Shown here: in pieces, positions 1-7,978 of the stretch
Layout of the letters: each line of letters starts with the position of its first letter
Position numbering within the stretch: the stretch's first letter is position 1
Virus record (IMG/VR): IMGVR_UViG_3300044977_000094
Location: 111,261-175,260 of that record
Reading direction: 5' to 3' (one strand)
DNA length: 64,000 bases
Origin: a virus
Made by a program: the position numbers and the translations under genes
Notes under the pieces: generated by a model
Seen by the model: the letters and a program-made list of their open reading frames with translations, nothing else
Database searches by the model: none
What the model was told of the DNA's origin: nothing

Positions 1-120
1 GCGGCGCCTGTCGTAGAGGTATTCGGCTCGGCGGCAGGCGGGGCAGGGGCAGCGGGGGATGCCGGTTTGGGGGCGGCCGATGGCGCGGGCGTGGGTGCCG
101 TGCGGCGGGAGGGGCTTCAC
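1..120 (-). CDS. Small Cys-rich phage protein, 3' end cut by window edge
   Basis: The GTG start overlaps the TGA of the RusA-like gene as GTGA, the pattern used throughout this operon. The visible N-terminus begins VKPLPPHGTHARAIGRPQTG and is followed by a CPCPPC cluster at about residues 24-29, which suggests a zinc-binding fold. The reading frame is open to the first base, so the C-terminus lies outside the window. Proteins with a PHGT-start and a Cys cluster next to WhiB/RusA genes are common in actinophage early operons, but I assign no function. Confidence 0.6.
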   Translation of the reverse strand, partial: MKPLPPHGTHARAIGRPQTGIPRCPCPACRRAEYLYDRRR

Positions 121-593
121 GGGGTCACCGCCCCGGCGAGTTGCCAGACGCGGATGATGGCGCCGGGGGAGTCGAGGGCGTCGGGGTGCTCGCCGGGGAA
201 GACCTTCGCGAGTTGCCGGTACTCGATGACTCGGGCGTCGTCAGCCCACACGCCGGCGGTGGTCAGGGCGTCCTCGGTGGACCGCAGAAGCTTGCTGAGG
301 TCCGGGTAGCGGGTGGGCCAAGTGCGGGTTCGCTTCGGGGCACTGGCCGGCTTCGGCAGTGTGAACACCATGTCGGCGCACAGCGGGCCGTCGAGGATCG
401 TCCAGTCGGCCCATGTGGCGAGCTGTTGCCGGGCCGCGGCCTCGACGGCGTTGCGCCACGGTGCGACCTTCTTGGAGGACTCCAGCAGGACTGCTGTGGA
501 CTTTCCGGTGGACTTGCTGGTCCGGTGGCCGACGTACTTCTTGCTGCCCTGCGGTGCTGGGATGCCGTGGACGGTGATGGTGAGTGGCGTCAT
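117..593 (-). CDS. RusA-like Holliday junction resolvase
   Basis: This 158-residue protein opens with LTITVHGIPAPQGSKK, the typical N-terminus of RusA-family endodeoxyribonucleases. It continues with an acidic WADDARVIEY segment near residue 120 that corresponds to the catalytic Asp region. RusA enzymes cut branched DNA during phage replication and recombination. The ATG at 593 was chosen because it overlaps the WhiB stop (ATGA); a longer upstream frame is low-complexity Arg/Pro and unlikely. It is translationally coupled to genes on both sides. Confidence 0.85.
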   Translation of the reverse strand: MTPLTITVHGIPAPQGSKKYVGHRTSKSTGKSTAVLLESSKKVAPWRNAVEAAARQQLATWADWTILDGPLCADMVFTLPKPASAPKRTRTWPTRYPDLSKLLRSTEDALTTAGVWADDARVIEYRQLAKVFPGEHPDALDSPGAIIRVWQLAGAVTP

Positions 594-901
594 GCGACGG
601 CCCTCGCCAGGCGGTAGCGGACGCGGTAGACGTTGTAGCGCTCTTCGGGGGTGAGGCCGCCGCGGATGCCGTCCCGCCCGTCGGTCTTGGAGCCGCCTTC
701 GCTCTGGAGGGCGTCTTCGAGGCATTCACGGCGTACGGGGCAACTGAGGCAGATGGCCTTGGCAGTGTTGGCTTGCCGCATCCCGTGGGCATTGGTGTAG
801 CTGTAGGGGAACCACAGTTCGGGGTCGTGGCCGAGGCAGGACGCGATGTCGCGCCAGGTCTGCGTGGCGGTGCGTCCGGGCTTGTAGGCGACGGTGGTCA
901 C
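590..901 (-). CDS. WhiB-family transcription factor
   Basis: The 103-residue protein has the four conserved cysteines of the Wbl family (C22, C51, C54, C60) in a CLSCPVRREC context, followed by the GIRGGLTPEER turn and a basic C-terminus. Wbl proteins are actinobacterial [4Fe-4S] regulators that bind the primary sigma factor, and phages often carry them to reprogram host transcription. It overlaps its neighbours by 4 nt on each side, so it is co-translated with the early operon. Confidence 0.92.
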   Translation of the reverse strand: MTTVAYKPGRTATQTWRDIASCLGHDPELWFPYSYTNAHGMRQANTAKAICLSCPVRRECLEDALQSEGGSKTDGRDGIRGGLTPEERYNVYRVRYRLARAVA

Positions 902-1188
902 TTGGTGTGCCTCCTTGTCGCGGAGTGGGAGTGGTAGAGCTCGGCGATGACCAGGAAGGCGGCGTCGATGCTGTTCTGGTCGGCGGTACTCCAGATGGCG
1001 AGGGTGTCGATGCGCCGCGGCGCCGGCATGGGTTCGTCGTCGACGGTGCAGGCCCTGTACACGTCGGGCTCGGTGGCGGCGAGTCCTTCGGCGAGGGCGG
1101 CTGCGAGGGCGGTGCCGGCGCGGAGGCGGATCGCGATGCTGCCCACGGCGCGGCCCAGCCGGACGGCGATGGCGAGGAGGAGGTTCAT
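898..1188 (-). CDS. Hypothetical protein with hydrophobic N-terminus
   Basis: The protein has 96 residues. The start at 1188 overlaps the upstream stop (ATGA) and the stop overlaps the WhiB start. The N-terminus MNLLLAIAVRLGRAVGS is hydrophobic and amphipathic, and residues 60-90 look globular. I recognise no family. Its position suggests an accessory early gene. Confidence 0.6.
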   Translation of the reverse strand: MNLLLAIAVRLGRAVGSIAIRLRAGTALAAALAEGLAATEPDVYRACTVDDEPMPAPRRIDTLAIWSTADQNSIDAAFLVIAELYHSHSATRRHTK

Positions 1189-1325
1189 TGCTCGTCCTCT
1201 CGCAGGTCGTTGCGGAGGCTGATGTGGGCCCAGGTGGCGACGCCGAGGCAGACCACGACGAAGGCGACGCCAGCGGTGAGGGTGAGTCGGGGGTGGTCGA
1301 GGAGGATGAGCAGGGCGTGGAGCAC
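1185..1325 (-). CDS. Small single-pass membrane protein (46 aa)
   Basis: A GTG start at 1325 follows a good GAAGGGAGCCC ribosome-binding site, and the TGA overlaps the next ATG. The product has a clear hydrophobic span (LTAGVAFVVVCLGVATW, about residues 16-33) and an acidic tail RNDLREDEQ. Tiny membrane proteins like this are frequent in actinophage early operons. The function is unknown. Confidence 0.6.
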   Translation of the reverse strand: MLHALLILLDHPRLTLTAGVAFVVVCLGVATWAHISLRNDLREDEQ

Positions 1326-1397
1326 GACGGGCTCCCTTCGGGTCTGGGGTGGTGGCCGCCGCCGGGGAGGGGAAGACCGACGGCGGCCGGCTGGTGG

Positions 1398-1424
1398 GCC
1401 GGGCAGGTCGCTGGGCTGCCCGGC
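1398..1424. terminator. GC hairpin downstream of the 1430 gene
   Basis: A 9-bp perfect stem GCCGGGCAG/CTGCCCGGC with a 9-nt loop lies just after the stop at 1430. It has no T-tract, which is usual in actinomycetes. It may attenuate the leftward operon before the small membrane gene. Confidence 0.45.
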
Positions 1425-1429
1425 GGGTG

Positions 1430-2134
1430 TCAGACGGCTTCGGCCGCTGTGGCCGGCTTTGCCTTCCGCGAGAACTTCGGCTTCCAGGTGACGTGCGGTG
1501 CGGGCCCGAGCGGCACCTCGTCGGGCGGCTCCGGCGGCAGCGGCGGGAGGCTGCTACGGGGCATGTCGGCGGGGATCGCCGCAGCCGGGTACTGGGCGGT
1601 CTCATCCGGGCCGAAGACCCGCTGCGCGGGCAACTGAACGGTGCTGGGACCGCAGTCGGGCTCCTTGGCCGGCGTGGGCTTGATCGGCTCGACCTTGGCC
1701 ACGGGAGCCCGTGCCACCCGGAGCCGGTCCAGCAACGCCTTAACCTGGTCGATGGCCAGCTCGGCATCCCCGGCGAGCCACGCCAGGAACTCGCCGCGCT
1801 CACTGGTCACGGCACGCCGGTAGACGCGGCCGGCCTCGAAGGCGAAGTGGCGGCCCCACTCCTCGGCCTGCTCGCGGGTCCAGCAGTGCGCCCCGCCGCG
1901 GCCGGCCTCGGGGGTCAGCGGCTCCCACGTGGTGCCGTTCCAGTAGTCCGGGGCTCTGTAGCCGGCGTTGCTGTCGTAGACGACCCAGTCCCCGGCGGCG
2001 TCGGCGGCGATGCCGATGTACTTGCGTGGCCCGGCCCAGTGGCCCTCAACGGGGTAGCGGATGGATGTGGCGAGGTTGGCGAGGTCGGCGCGGGCTTCGG
2101 CGGCCTGGGCGCGGCGTGCAGCCTTGGTGGTCAT
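1430..2134 (-). CDS. Hypothetical early phage protein, proline-rich C-terminus
   Basis: The protein has 234 residues. The ATG at 2134 overlaps the upstream stop (ATGA); the extra N-terminal frame is Arg/His/Pro shadow sequence. The N-terminus is an Ala/Arg helix (KAARRAQAAEARADL). Residues 30-120 contain many aromatics (GHWAGPRKYIGIAADAAGDW and YWNGTTWEPLTP). The last 80 residues are Pro-rich and likely disordered. No family recognised. Confidence 0.6.
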   Translation of the reverse strand: MTTKAARRAQAAEARADLANLATSIRYPVEGHWAGPRKYIGIAADAAGDWVVYDSNAGYRAPDYWNGTTWEPLTPEAGRGGAHCWTREQAEEWGRHFAFEAGRVYRRAVTSERGEFLAWLAGDAELAIDQVKALLDRLRVARAPVAKVEPIKPTPAKEPDCGPSTVQLPAQRVFGPDETAQYPAAAIPADMPRSSLPPLPPEPPDEVPLGPAPHVTWKPKFSRKAKPATAAEAV

Positions 2135-2334
2135 CTCGGGTCTCCCTCGGCGGTGTTCTGGGCGTCGTCGATGGCCTGCTGCCACTGGGCGCGTTCTCTG
2201 CGGTATCGCTCGGACAGGTGGAGGCAGCTTTTGACGCTGGGAAGTCGCAGGCGTTGCGTGAGCTGCCGGATGTGGCGCTCGGCGATGTCGCGGGTCGTGT
2301 TGTCCGTCACGCGGAACGTGGTCGCGGGCGCCAT
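2131..2334 (-). CDS. Small hypothetical protein (67 aa)
   Basis: The ATG at 2334 shares a base with the HU-like stop (TGATG) and the stop overlaps the next start. The sequence is charged and helical (TTRDIAERHIRQLTQRL and RYRRERAQWQQAIDDAQ), consistent with a small DNA-associated helical protein. No family recognised. Confidence 0.55.
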   Translation of the reverse strand: MAPATTFRVTDNTTRDIAERHIRQLTQRLRLPSVKSCLHLSERYRRERAQWQQAIDDAQNTAEGDPR

Positions 2335-2729
2335 CACGCGACCTGCTTTCGGGCGGCGATGTCCGCGGCAGCGGCGGCGCGCAGGGCCTCGACGCCACCG
2401 GGCATGTAGGTGCCCTTCGGGGCCTTGGTCACGGCGCTGCCCTGCGGGAGGGGCTTGGTGCCGGCGACGAGGTCGAGGAGGTTCTGGCCGGGCCGGAACC
2501 TTGGGTGCTGGTGGGCGGGGATGCGGATGGGGGTGCCGTCCTGCGGGTTGCGGGCGGCGCGTTCGTGGCGTTCGACGGTCTCGAAGCGGCCGAAGCCGGT
2601 GACGCTGACGGGTTCTCCGGCGACGAGGCTGCGGGTGATGGTGTCCAGGACGGCGTCGACGGCTGCTTCGGCGGCGCGGCGGCCGCCGAGCTTGGCGGCG
2701 ACGGCGTCGATGGGGTGGGCCTTGTTCAT
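2334..2729 (-). CDS. HU/IHF-family histone-like DNA-binding protein
   Basis: The 131-residue protein carries the HU arm signature VTGFGRFETVERHERAARNP at residues 42-61 and the beta-arm/dimer end RFRPGQNLLDLV at 77-88. HU is normally about 90 residues, and here a C-terminal extension of about 40 residues contains several Lys and Ala. HU proteins bend DNA and assist recombination, replication and packaging. ATG start at 2729. Confidence 0.88.
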   Translation of the reverse strand: MNKAHPIDAVAAKLGGRRAAEAAVDAVLDTITRSLVAGEPVSVTGFGRFETVERHERAARNPQDGTPIRIPAHQHPRFRPGQNLLDLVAGTKPLPQGSAVTKAPKGTYMPGGVEALRAAAAADIAARKQVA

Positions 2730-2807
2730 TGCGTTCTCCGTGAGGGTGAAGGTGAGGGTGGGGCTCGAATTCAGGCGGACGTATCCGCAGGTCAGGTAAG
2801 AAGTGGC

Positions 2808-3011
2808 CTAGGCGGTGTCGGTGGGGCAGCCGCAGCCGGGCTCCAGGAGGCTCACGAACCCGGCGAAGCCGTGGTCTGCGCACTCCAGCCAGTTCTGCGG
2901 CAGGACCGGGTGCGGCCCGAAGCTGGCGTAGACGCTGGTGCGGCGTGGGCGCCACGGCAGCAGGGCCACGAGGTCGGCGGCGGCGAAGGCGGCCAGCCAG
3001 CGGGCGGTCAC
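2808..3011 (-). CDS. Small Cys-containing hypothetical protein (67 aa)
   Basis: The GTG at 3011 overlaps the stop of the coiled-coil gene (GTGA). The product starts VTARWLAAFAAADLVALLPW and ends with a CGC motif. The cysteines at 44, 60 and 62 could bind metal. No family recognised. Confidence 0.5.
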   Translation of the reverse strand: MTARWLAAFAAADLVALLPWRPRRTSVYASFGPHPVLPQNWLECADHGFAGFVSLLEPGCGCPTDTA

Positions 3012-3553
3012 GACGTCGCCGCCGGTGCCGGCGTCCACGGGTGGTCGTTGCGGTGCGGGTCGCGGGCTTCGCTGGCGCGCTGCATCAGGGCCAGGCGCTC
3101 CGTCAGGGCGACGCGGGCACGGTGCTCGTCCCGCCACGCCTTCGCGGCGTCACCGCGGCTCGGATCCCACTCGGCGGGCTCCGACGCGCGGGCCAGCGCG
3201 GCCTTCGTGGTGTCCAGTTCCTCGGCCAGGCCCCGCAGCGTGATGTCCCGCTCGGCGATCTGCTCCCGCAGCGCGGCCACCGTCGGCGTGTCCGCGAGGC
3301 GGCGGGTCAGGGCCCTGTTCTCGCCCTCAAGCCCCGTGATGATCTTCTTGAGGGCGGCGACCTCCGCTGAATCCATTGCCCCCGCCGTGCGAACGACGTT
3401 GTCGTACAGCTCCCGCAGCGTCGTCAGGTCCTGAGTGGTGCGGTCGTGCCGCTCGGCTTGGATGGCCTCCCGCTTCTTCCGCAGAGCGACCTCGGCGCGC
3501 AGGTCGCGGTTCTCGCGCCGCAGCTTGCGTCTGGACTTCAAGACCTCAGGCAC
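3008..3553 (-). CDS. Coiled-coil hypothetical protein
   Basis: The 181-residue product is almost wholly alpha-helical heptad sequence: RRKLRRENRDLRAEVALRKK, then VAALKKIITGLEGENRALTR, then VAALREQIAERDITLRGLAE. A GTG start at 3553 follows a GAGGAG ribosome-binding site; the longer frame upstream is shadow. Likely an elongated dimer, of unknown function. Confidence 0.65.
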   Translation of the reverse strand: MPEVLKSRRKLRRENRDLRAEVALRKKREAIQAERHDRTTQDLTTLRELYDNVVRTAGAMDSAEVAALKKIITGLEGENRALTRRLADTPTVAALREQIAERDITLRGLAEELDTTKAALARASEPAEWDPSRGDAAKAWRDEHRARVALTERLALMQRASEARDPHRNDHPWTPAPAATS

Positions 3554-3690
3554 GGCTCCTCCTCGGTGATCTCGGCGCGGTGGTTGGTGATCGAGTCGCG
3601 CAGTTCGCGGGCAGCGACCGCGGCGAGCAGCAGGTCCAGCAGGGGCGCCGGCTCCGGGCCGGCCGGCCTCAGGTCCACGGCGGCGGTCAT
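3538..3690 (-). CDS. Small hypothetical protein (50 aa)
   Basis: The ATG at 3690 overlaps the preceding stop (ATGA), and its 3' end overlaps the coiled-coil start by 16 nt. The sequence has a Leu/Ala helix (PLLDLLLAAVAARELRDSI). It is probably translated because of the coupling on both sides. Function unknown. Confidence 0.5.
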   Translation of the reverse strand: MTAAVDLRPAGPEPAPLLDLLLAAVAARELRDSITNHRAEITEEEPCLRS

Positions 3691-3791
3691 CGCGCACCCC
3701 GATGACGCCAGGCGTTGAAGCAGATCCGCGACCAGCCGAAGGCCAGGAAGAGGACGAACAGGAAGGAGACGACATCCAGGGCGGAGTTCAC
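3687..3791 (-). CDS. Very small membrane protein (34 aa)
   Basis: The GTG at 3791 follows AAAGGGA and the stop overlaps the next ATG. Residues 4-20 (ALDVVSFLFVLFLAFGW) form one hydrophobic segment followed by a basic tail (AWRHRGAR), giving a predicted N-out single-pass peptide. Function unknown. Confidence 0.5.
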   Translation of the reverse strand: MNSALDVVSFLFVLFLAFGWSRICFNAWRHRGAR

Positions 3792-3865
3792 GAGGGTCCC
3801 TTTCGGTGGCACGAATGGATCTGCTGTACGGGCGGGGCGGTGGGCGAGACCGCCCCGCTGGGTGG

Positions 3866-4555
3866 CTAGAACGGGGGCTCGTCCGAGATTTCGGGCCAGC
3901 GCTGCGACGGCCGCTTACGGGCCCGCTGGCCCATGTCCGAGAGTTCGAGGGCGTAGTCGACGGCGTCGTCGATGTTCAGTCCCGCGTCGTCCAGGCGGGA
4001 CGCGAGCGCGTTCGCAGCCGCCCACCGGTCGTCCGAGCGGCCCTGCAACTCCTCCGCCACGTGCCGGACCAGCAAGTCGCGGTACGCCTCGGACAGCTTC
4101 CGGAACGCTGCCTGGTCCAGCCCGACCGTGACCGGCTTGGCCGCGGGCTCGTCGTCGGCCGGCACGGGCGGTGCCGCGTCCGCGTCGTAGCTGCGGTTGA
4201 AATCCTCCATGCGGTTCTCGATCGCCGCGTCCACGCTGACGTGGCGCGACCGCAGCGCGTAGGCCAGCCCGTGGGCCAGCTCCTGCGCGGCGGGCTTCCC
4301 GTCGATCAACGTCTCGGCGATCACAGCGCCGACGATCCGTTGCGTGGCCGCCAAGTCCCGCTGGAGCTCACGAAGCTGCTCCTGCGCGTGGGCCTGCTGC
4401 TCCGGCAACTGAGCCAGCGTCGCGTGAGCGCCAGCCAAAGCCGCCAAGATCGCCGCCGACTCGGGATTGACGAACACCGCCTCCGGGCCCGTACCGCGCA
4501 ACCAGGACGCCTGCGACAGGTACTTCTCCGCCGACGCGAAGTGGTTGACTGTCAT
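3866..4555 (-). CDS. Hypothetical early phage protein
   Basis: The 229-residue protein begins with ATG at 4555, overlapping the RDF stop (ATGA). The N-terminal HFASAEKYLSQASWLRG resembles the opening of a widespread but uncharacterised actinophage protein. A helical middle (EQQAHAQEQLRELQRDLAAT) suggests a coiled coil. Coupling to the RDF gene suggests expression during excision or replication. Confidence 0.6.
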   Translation of the reverse strand: MTVNHFASAEKYLSQASWLRGTGPEAVFVNPESAAILAALAGAHATLAQLPEQQAHAQEQLRELQRDLAATQRIVGAVIAETLIDGKPAAQELAHGLAYALRSRHVSVDAAIENRMEDFNRSYDADAAPPVPADDEPAAKPVTVGLDQAAFRKLSEAYRDLLVRHVAEELQGRSDDRWAAANALASRLDDAGLNIDDAVDYALELSDMGQRARKRPSQRWPEISDEPPF

Positions 4556-5655
4556 GCCGTCGCCCCCTCGACCATGAAGTCGACGAACGCGGCCAACTGC
4601 TGCTCGCTGGCGTCCTGAATGCGGTCACCCTGGGACCAGATCCCGAACTGCGACTCGGTCGCTTCCCCGTCCCAGCCGCGCAGGCTGCGGGCCTCGTTGA
4701 GCCGCGTCCGCAGGCCATCCGGGTCGTCCGGATCCACGAACTCGGCCTCCAGCGGCTCATCGGACGCAGCCTCCTCGTCCTTGAGGCTGGCGATCCGCAT
4801 CAGCTCCTGAGACAGCGGATCCTTGCCGTCCGCCCGCACGTGACCCACCTGGCGGGCCTGCGTCCACACATCCCGCACGTCGTCCGACGTCAGGGCGCCC
4901 TTGGCCAGCGCGACGTAGTCCGGCTTCGGGGGCTCGATCGCCAGCGCCTCGACGGCACCACCCGGGTTCAACGCCACAGCGGTCGGCAGCGGCCCGGCCA
5001 GCGCCTGCCGCGGCGTGACACCACGCAGCTCGACCACCACCACGGGAAACTTCTTCGTCTCCCCATTCGCGACCCGCTGACGCGGCTCGATCCGCAGCGT
5101 CACCGGCACGAAGCCCTTGCCGTCGGTCCCGGCGAGGACCATGTCGACCATGCCGCCCCACTCGCTGGCGGCGTAGAAGCTGTGCGTCTCCGCACGCCAC
5201 ATGCCCATCCCCGACAGGTCGGGCAGCATCACGTTCAGGCGCGACGTCGCGGCACAGACGCGGCCCTTCGGCTGCTCGTACCAGGTCTCCCCGAACTTGG
5301 CGGCGCACAGGCACGGCTGGCGGGACAGCAGCTCGGTCTCGCCGTCGCAGCGGCGCTGGCAGCCACCCTTGGACCACATCTCGTTGTACTGGTTCAGCGG
5401 ATCACCGGGCGTGATCAGCGCCTCGATCGACGCCGCCTTCGTGATCACCCGCCACTGCTCGATGGAGGAGTTCAGCGGCGACCACTGCTCGACGTTGCCG
5501 CCCCACAGCTCGGCGGCCGTGCGCACGTGCTCCTCCGAGTGGGAGGTGACCACCCATGTCGCCGACCGCACAGGACGGTTGCCCTGCGTGTAGCCGGTGC
5601 GAAGGCGACCGTGCTCGGCGGCCTTCCGCTGGATGTTCAGGAGCCGGGAGCCCAT
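4552..5655 (-). CDS. Gp3-like recombination directionality factor
   Basis: The 367-residue protein matches my knowledge of the Gp3-like family that includes the phiC31 RDF. It has an N-terminal LNIQRKAAEHGRLRTGYTQ, then ELWGGNVEQW, then a Cys-rich GGCQRRCDGETELLSRQPC block at about 97-115, then RLNVMLPDLSGMGMWRAETH. Such factors bind a serine integrase and switch it to excision (attL x attR). A serine integrase lies 3.7 kb away at 9347-10816, making a plausible functional pair. The C-terminal 140 residues are acidic and less conserved-looking. Confidence 0.8.
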   Translation of the reverse strand: MGSRLLNIQRKAAEHGRLRTGYTQGNRPVRSATWVVTSHSEEHVRTAAELWGGNVEQWSPLNSSIEQWRVITKAASIEALITPGDPLNQYNEMWSKGGCQRRCDGETELLSRQPCLCAAKFGETWYEQPKGRVCAATSRLNVMLPDLSGMGMWRAETHSFYAASEWGGMVDMVLAGTDGKGFVPVTLRIEPRQRVANGETKKFPVVVVELRGVTPRQALAGPLPTAVALNPGGAVEALAIEPPKPDYVALAKGALTSDDVRDVWTQARQVGHVRADGKDPLSQELMRIASLKDEEAASDEPLEAEFVDPDDPDGLRTRLNEARSLRGWDGEATESQFGIWSQGDRIQDASEQQLAAFVDFMVEGATA

Positions 5656-5656
5656 C

Positions 5657-6484
5657 TCAGGCCACCTTTCGGGTCACGGCCGCAGCCTGCGGCGGCATCA
5701 GCGCGGGATAGGACGAGGGAGCGGCGTGGTGCCACTGGGCGTTCATCAGGGCGCCGCGGAACGCCCGGAACGCGGCCCGGTTGCCGGGCATCTCCACCAA
5801 GGCGTGGGACTTCTGGCGCAGGTTCAGGACGGCGGTGCGTTGGATCTTGGGCATGTCGCCGTCGCTGTCGTCCGGCAGCAGCACGTTCTCGGCGAACCGC
5901 AGGGCAGCGAGCTGCTGCGCGTTCTCCGCGTACACGCTCTTCGCGGACCGGGTCGAACTCGACTTGTAGTCGATCAACCAAAGCTCCATGCGGCCACCCG
6001 CGCCGGTCGGCAGCCAGATCATCAGGTCTGCGGTACCGGCGTAGCCGAGGCGGCGGTGAATCACGGTGATCTCCGTCGCGACGACGTCACGGTCGATGTG
6101 GACGCCCCACTCGTTCAGCCAAAGGTCGAACCGGCGCAGGTAGGGCCGGACCTCGGCGTCGTCAGCGATCGGGGCGCGCAGCAGGCGCGCTTCACAGGCG
6201 GCGTGGATGCGGTCGCCCAGATCAGCGGCGCGCTCCCGCACCGTCCCGTGGACGGCCTTGATGTCCCTCGTCAGCTCGGTCCGGTCGGTGACGACGCGAC
6301 GGGAGACCTCGGCGAGGTTGTCGAGCGTCCACTCGACGCAGAGCTTCACCGCCCACGGGATCAGGGCGTGCTTGTGGACCGACGTGTCCAGGACGTTCGT
6401 GACGGACACCAGGTCGGGGCCGCCGGCGGGGTCCGTGTAGTAGCGGCCGTTGTCGGTGTCGTGCGCGAGCTTGGGATCGGTCAC
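5657..6484 (-). CDS. PD-(D/E)XK exonuclease, Cas4/RecB-like
   Basis: The GTG at 6484 overlaps the upstream stop (GTGA), giving 275 residues. The nuclease core is visible as GTADLMIWL followed by LWLIDYKSSS (the D-X-K of motif II/III) near residues 165-190, then AENAQQLAALRFAEN, the Q/Y motif of RecB/Cas4 folds. These nucleases process DNA ends in phage recombination. Its neighbours RusA and RDF fit a recombination role. Confidence 0.8.
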   Translation of the reverse strand: MTDPKLAHDTDNGRYYTDPAGGPDLVSVTNVLDTSVHKHALIPWAVKLCVEWTLDNLAEVSRRVVTDRTELTRDIKAVHGTVRERAADLGDRIHAACEARLLRAPIADDAEVRPYLRRFDLWLNEWGVHIDRDVVATEITVIHRRLGYAGTADLMIWLPTGAGGRMELWLIDYKSSSTRSAKSVYAENAQQLAALRFAENVLLPDDSDGDMPKIQRTAVLNLRQKSHALVEMPGNRAAFRAFRGALMNAQWHHAAPSSYPALMPPQAAAVTRKVA

Positions 6485-6906
6485 TTCGTGCCTCCGTGGC
6501 GCTCGCGCTGCTGCTCGATCCACGCGTCGGCGCGGTCCTTCGACGGGAAGTGGCGCTGTGACTTGCGCTTGCCGTTGAGGCGGTAGCGGACCTGCCAGCC
6601 GGAGCGCGCGGTCTCGGTGACGCGGACGGCCGTGACGCCGACCTGCAGCTCCGGGGTCAGGCGGGCGACTTGGGCGAGCAGTTCCGGCACGGCTTCGTGG
6701 GCGTCAGCGATCCACAGCGCGATCGGCCCGGCATAGTCCGGCAGCGTCGCCAGGACCGAACCGGACTCGTGGTGGATGACCCGCCAGTACGCGGGTTCCT
6801 CCCCGTCGCCCTCGACGTAGTCGGTGGTCCACTCGCCGCCGTACCAGTCGCCGAGCTGCACACCCGCGATCTCAGCGAGGCGGTCATCCGACATCGGGTC
6901 GCTCAT
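6481..6906 (-). CDS. Hypothetical protein with AP2/Arm-like C-terminus
   Basis: The ATG at 6906 gives 141 residues; an alternative ATG lies four codons later. The last 35 residues (GWQVRYRLNGKRKSQRHFPS, then ADAWIEQQRERH) look like the three-strand DNA-binding arm domain at the N-termini of tyrosine integrases. The first part is acidic and aromatic. It may be a small DNA-binding protein; no integrase catalytic domain is present. Confidence 0.55.
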   Translation of the reverse strand: MSDPMSDDRLAEIAGVQLGDWYGGEWTTDYVEGDGEEPAYWRVIHHESGSVLATLPDYAGPIALWIADAHEAVPELLAQVARLTPELQVGVTAVRVTETARSGWQVRYRLNGKRKSQRHFPSKDRADAWIEQQRERHGGTK

Positions 6907-6908
6907 GG

Positions 6909-7121
6909 TCAGCACCCCCGCCGGTAGTCGCGGTAGTGGCGGTCGTCGTGCTCGCGGAGCAGCTCCGCGTCGTAGTCGTCCAGGCACAGCACCCGCTCCG
7001 ACGGCAGGTGCTCGCGGGTCTCAGCGGCGGGGAAGGTGTCGAAGCACTCCTCGCACATCACGAGGTCGACGGCAGGCGCGGCGGTCACGGCGGGCGGGGC
7101 GAGCAGCAGGTCGGCGGTCAT
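6909..7121 (-). CDS. Small zinc-finger-like protein (70 aa)
   Basis: The ATG at 7121 overlaps the previous stop. A CEEC pair (residues 23-26) plus C46 and terminal C70, with a conserved-looking ECFDTFPA context, suggests a one-zinc ribbon. The C-terminus is His/Asp/Arg-rich. Function unknown. Confidence 0.5.
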   Translation of the reverse strand: MTADLLLAPPAVTAAPAVDLVMCEECFDTFPAAETREHLPSERVLCLDDYDAELLREHDDRHYRDYRRGC

Positions 7122-7297
7122 CGCGCACCTCGCGCCAGATCCGCTGTCGGGACCTTCTCCGCCGCGATCCGATTCCGCAGGTAGTCGTGCAGCGGCGACG
7201 ACAGAGGCGTGCGCTCCAGCGCCTCGAACGTCTCCCAGTGATCGACCGGGTCCAGCGCCGGGCGAACCGTGCCACCCGGGCACAGGCGCGGGCTCAC
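7118..7297 (-). CDS. Small hypothetical protein (59 aa)
   Basis: The GTG at 7297 overlaps the DUF6197 stop (GTGA) and the stop overlaps the next ATG. The sequence DHWETFEALERTPLSSPLHD is a likely helix pair. No family recognised. Confidence 0.5.
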   Translation of the reverse strand: MSPRLCPGGTVRPALDPVDHWETFEALERTPLSSPLHDYLRNRIAAEKVPTADLARGAR

Positions 7298-7728
7298 GCG
7301 GCACGCACCGGGGACTCGACGCCGGCCTCGATCGCGAGACGCGTCAGGCACGCCGACACGTCCGTCACCACACACGGCGTCAAGTCGGTGAAGTCCGCGA
7401 GGTGCTCGATGTAGTCCGGCTCCCCATCCGTCCACGGAGCCTCGCCCCGCATGTGCAGCGACGCGAACTTGATCGCCGCCATCGCCGTGAAGCCGCCCGA
7501 CTCCGTCGGGTCCATGCCGCACGCGATCCGAATCGCACCAACCATGTCCACGGGGCGGAACTGCGGGTCCGAGGCGTGCAGCACGCCGGACGCATCCGGC
7601 ACGGACGGCGGGGCGACGAACGCGCCCTTCGCCAGGCCGTTCCGCTCGATCACGTCCGCGGCGATCCGGAAGATGAGCGCGAGGTCGGTAGTTCTTGCTT
7701 CGGGTGTCAGAATGGTCACGGTGACCAC
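7294..7728 (-). CDS. DUF6197-like protein
   Basis: The 144-residue protein contains FRIAADVIERNGLAKGAFV near the N-terminus and VDMVGAIRIACGM in the middle, the pattern I associate with the DUF6197 family of actinobacteria and their phages. An A/G-rich GAAGAAGG site precedes closely spaced GTG starts (7728 or 7722). The function of the family is unknown. Confidence 0.6.
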   Translation of the reverse strand: MVTVTILTPEARTTDLALIFRIAADVIERNGLAKGAFVAPPSVPDASGVLHASDPQFRPVDMVGAIRIACGMDPTESGGFTAMAAIKFASLHMRGEAPWTDGEPDYIEHLADFTDLTPCVVTDVSACLTRLAIEAGVESPVRAA

Positions 7729-7816
7729 CCCTTCTTCGGTTGTGTGTTCGGGTGGTTGCCAGGGCCTTCGGCACTGCGGGTGCGATCCGCAGGGGAACCG
7801 GGGGCCCGTTTTGCTG

Positions 7817-7978
7817 TCAGGCGGCGGTCTGGTGCTCGGCCGGCTGGACGGTGATTTCGAAGACCCGCTGCAGGAAGGCGATCTGTTCGGGCGATGGCGG
7901 CGGCGACTCGGCCGCTATTCGGTGCGCCTCGGCGATCTCATCCGGATGGAGGATCTTGTGGCGCTCCTCGCGGGTCAT
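7817..7978 (-). CDS. Small hypothetical protein (53 aa)
   Basis: The ATG at 7978 overlaps the stop of the HTH gene (ATGA). The sequence is helical and acidic (HPDEIAEAHRIAAESPPPSP). It is the second gene of the leftward operon, directly after the regulator, a common position for small phage control factors. Confidence 0.5.
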   Translation of the reverse strand: MTREERHKILHPDEIAEAHRIAAESPPPSPEQIAFLQRVFEITVQPAEHQTAA

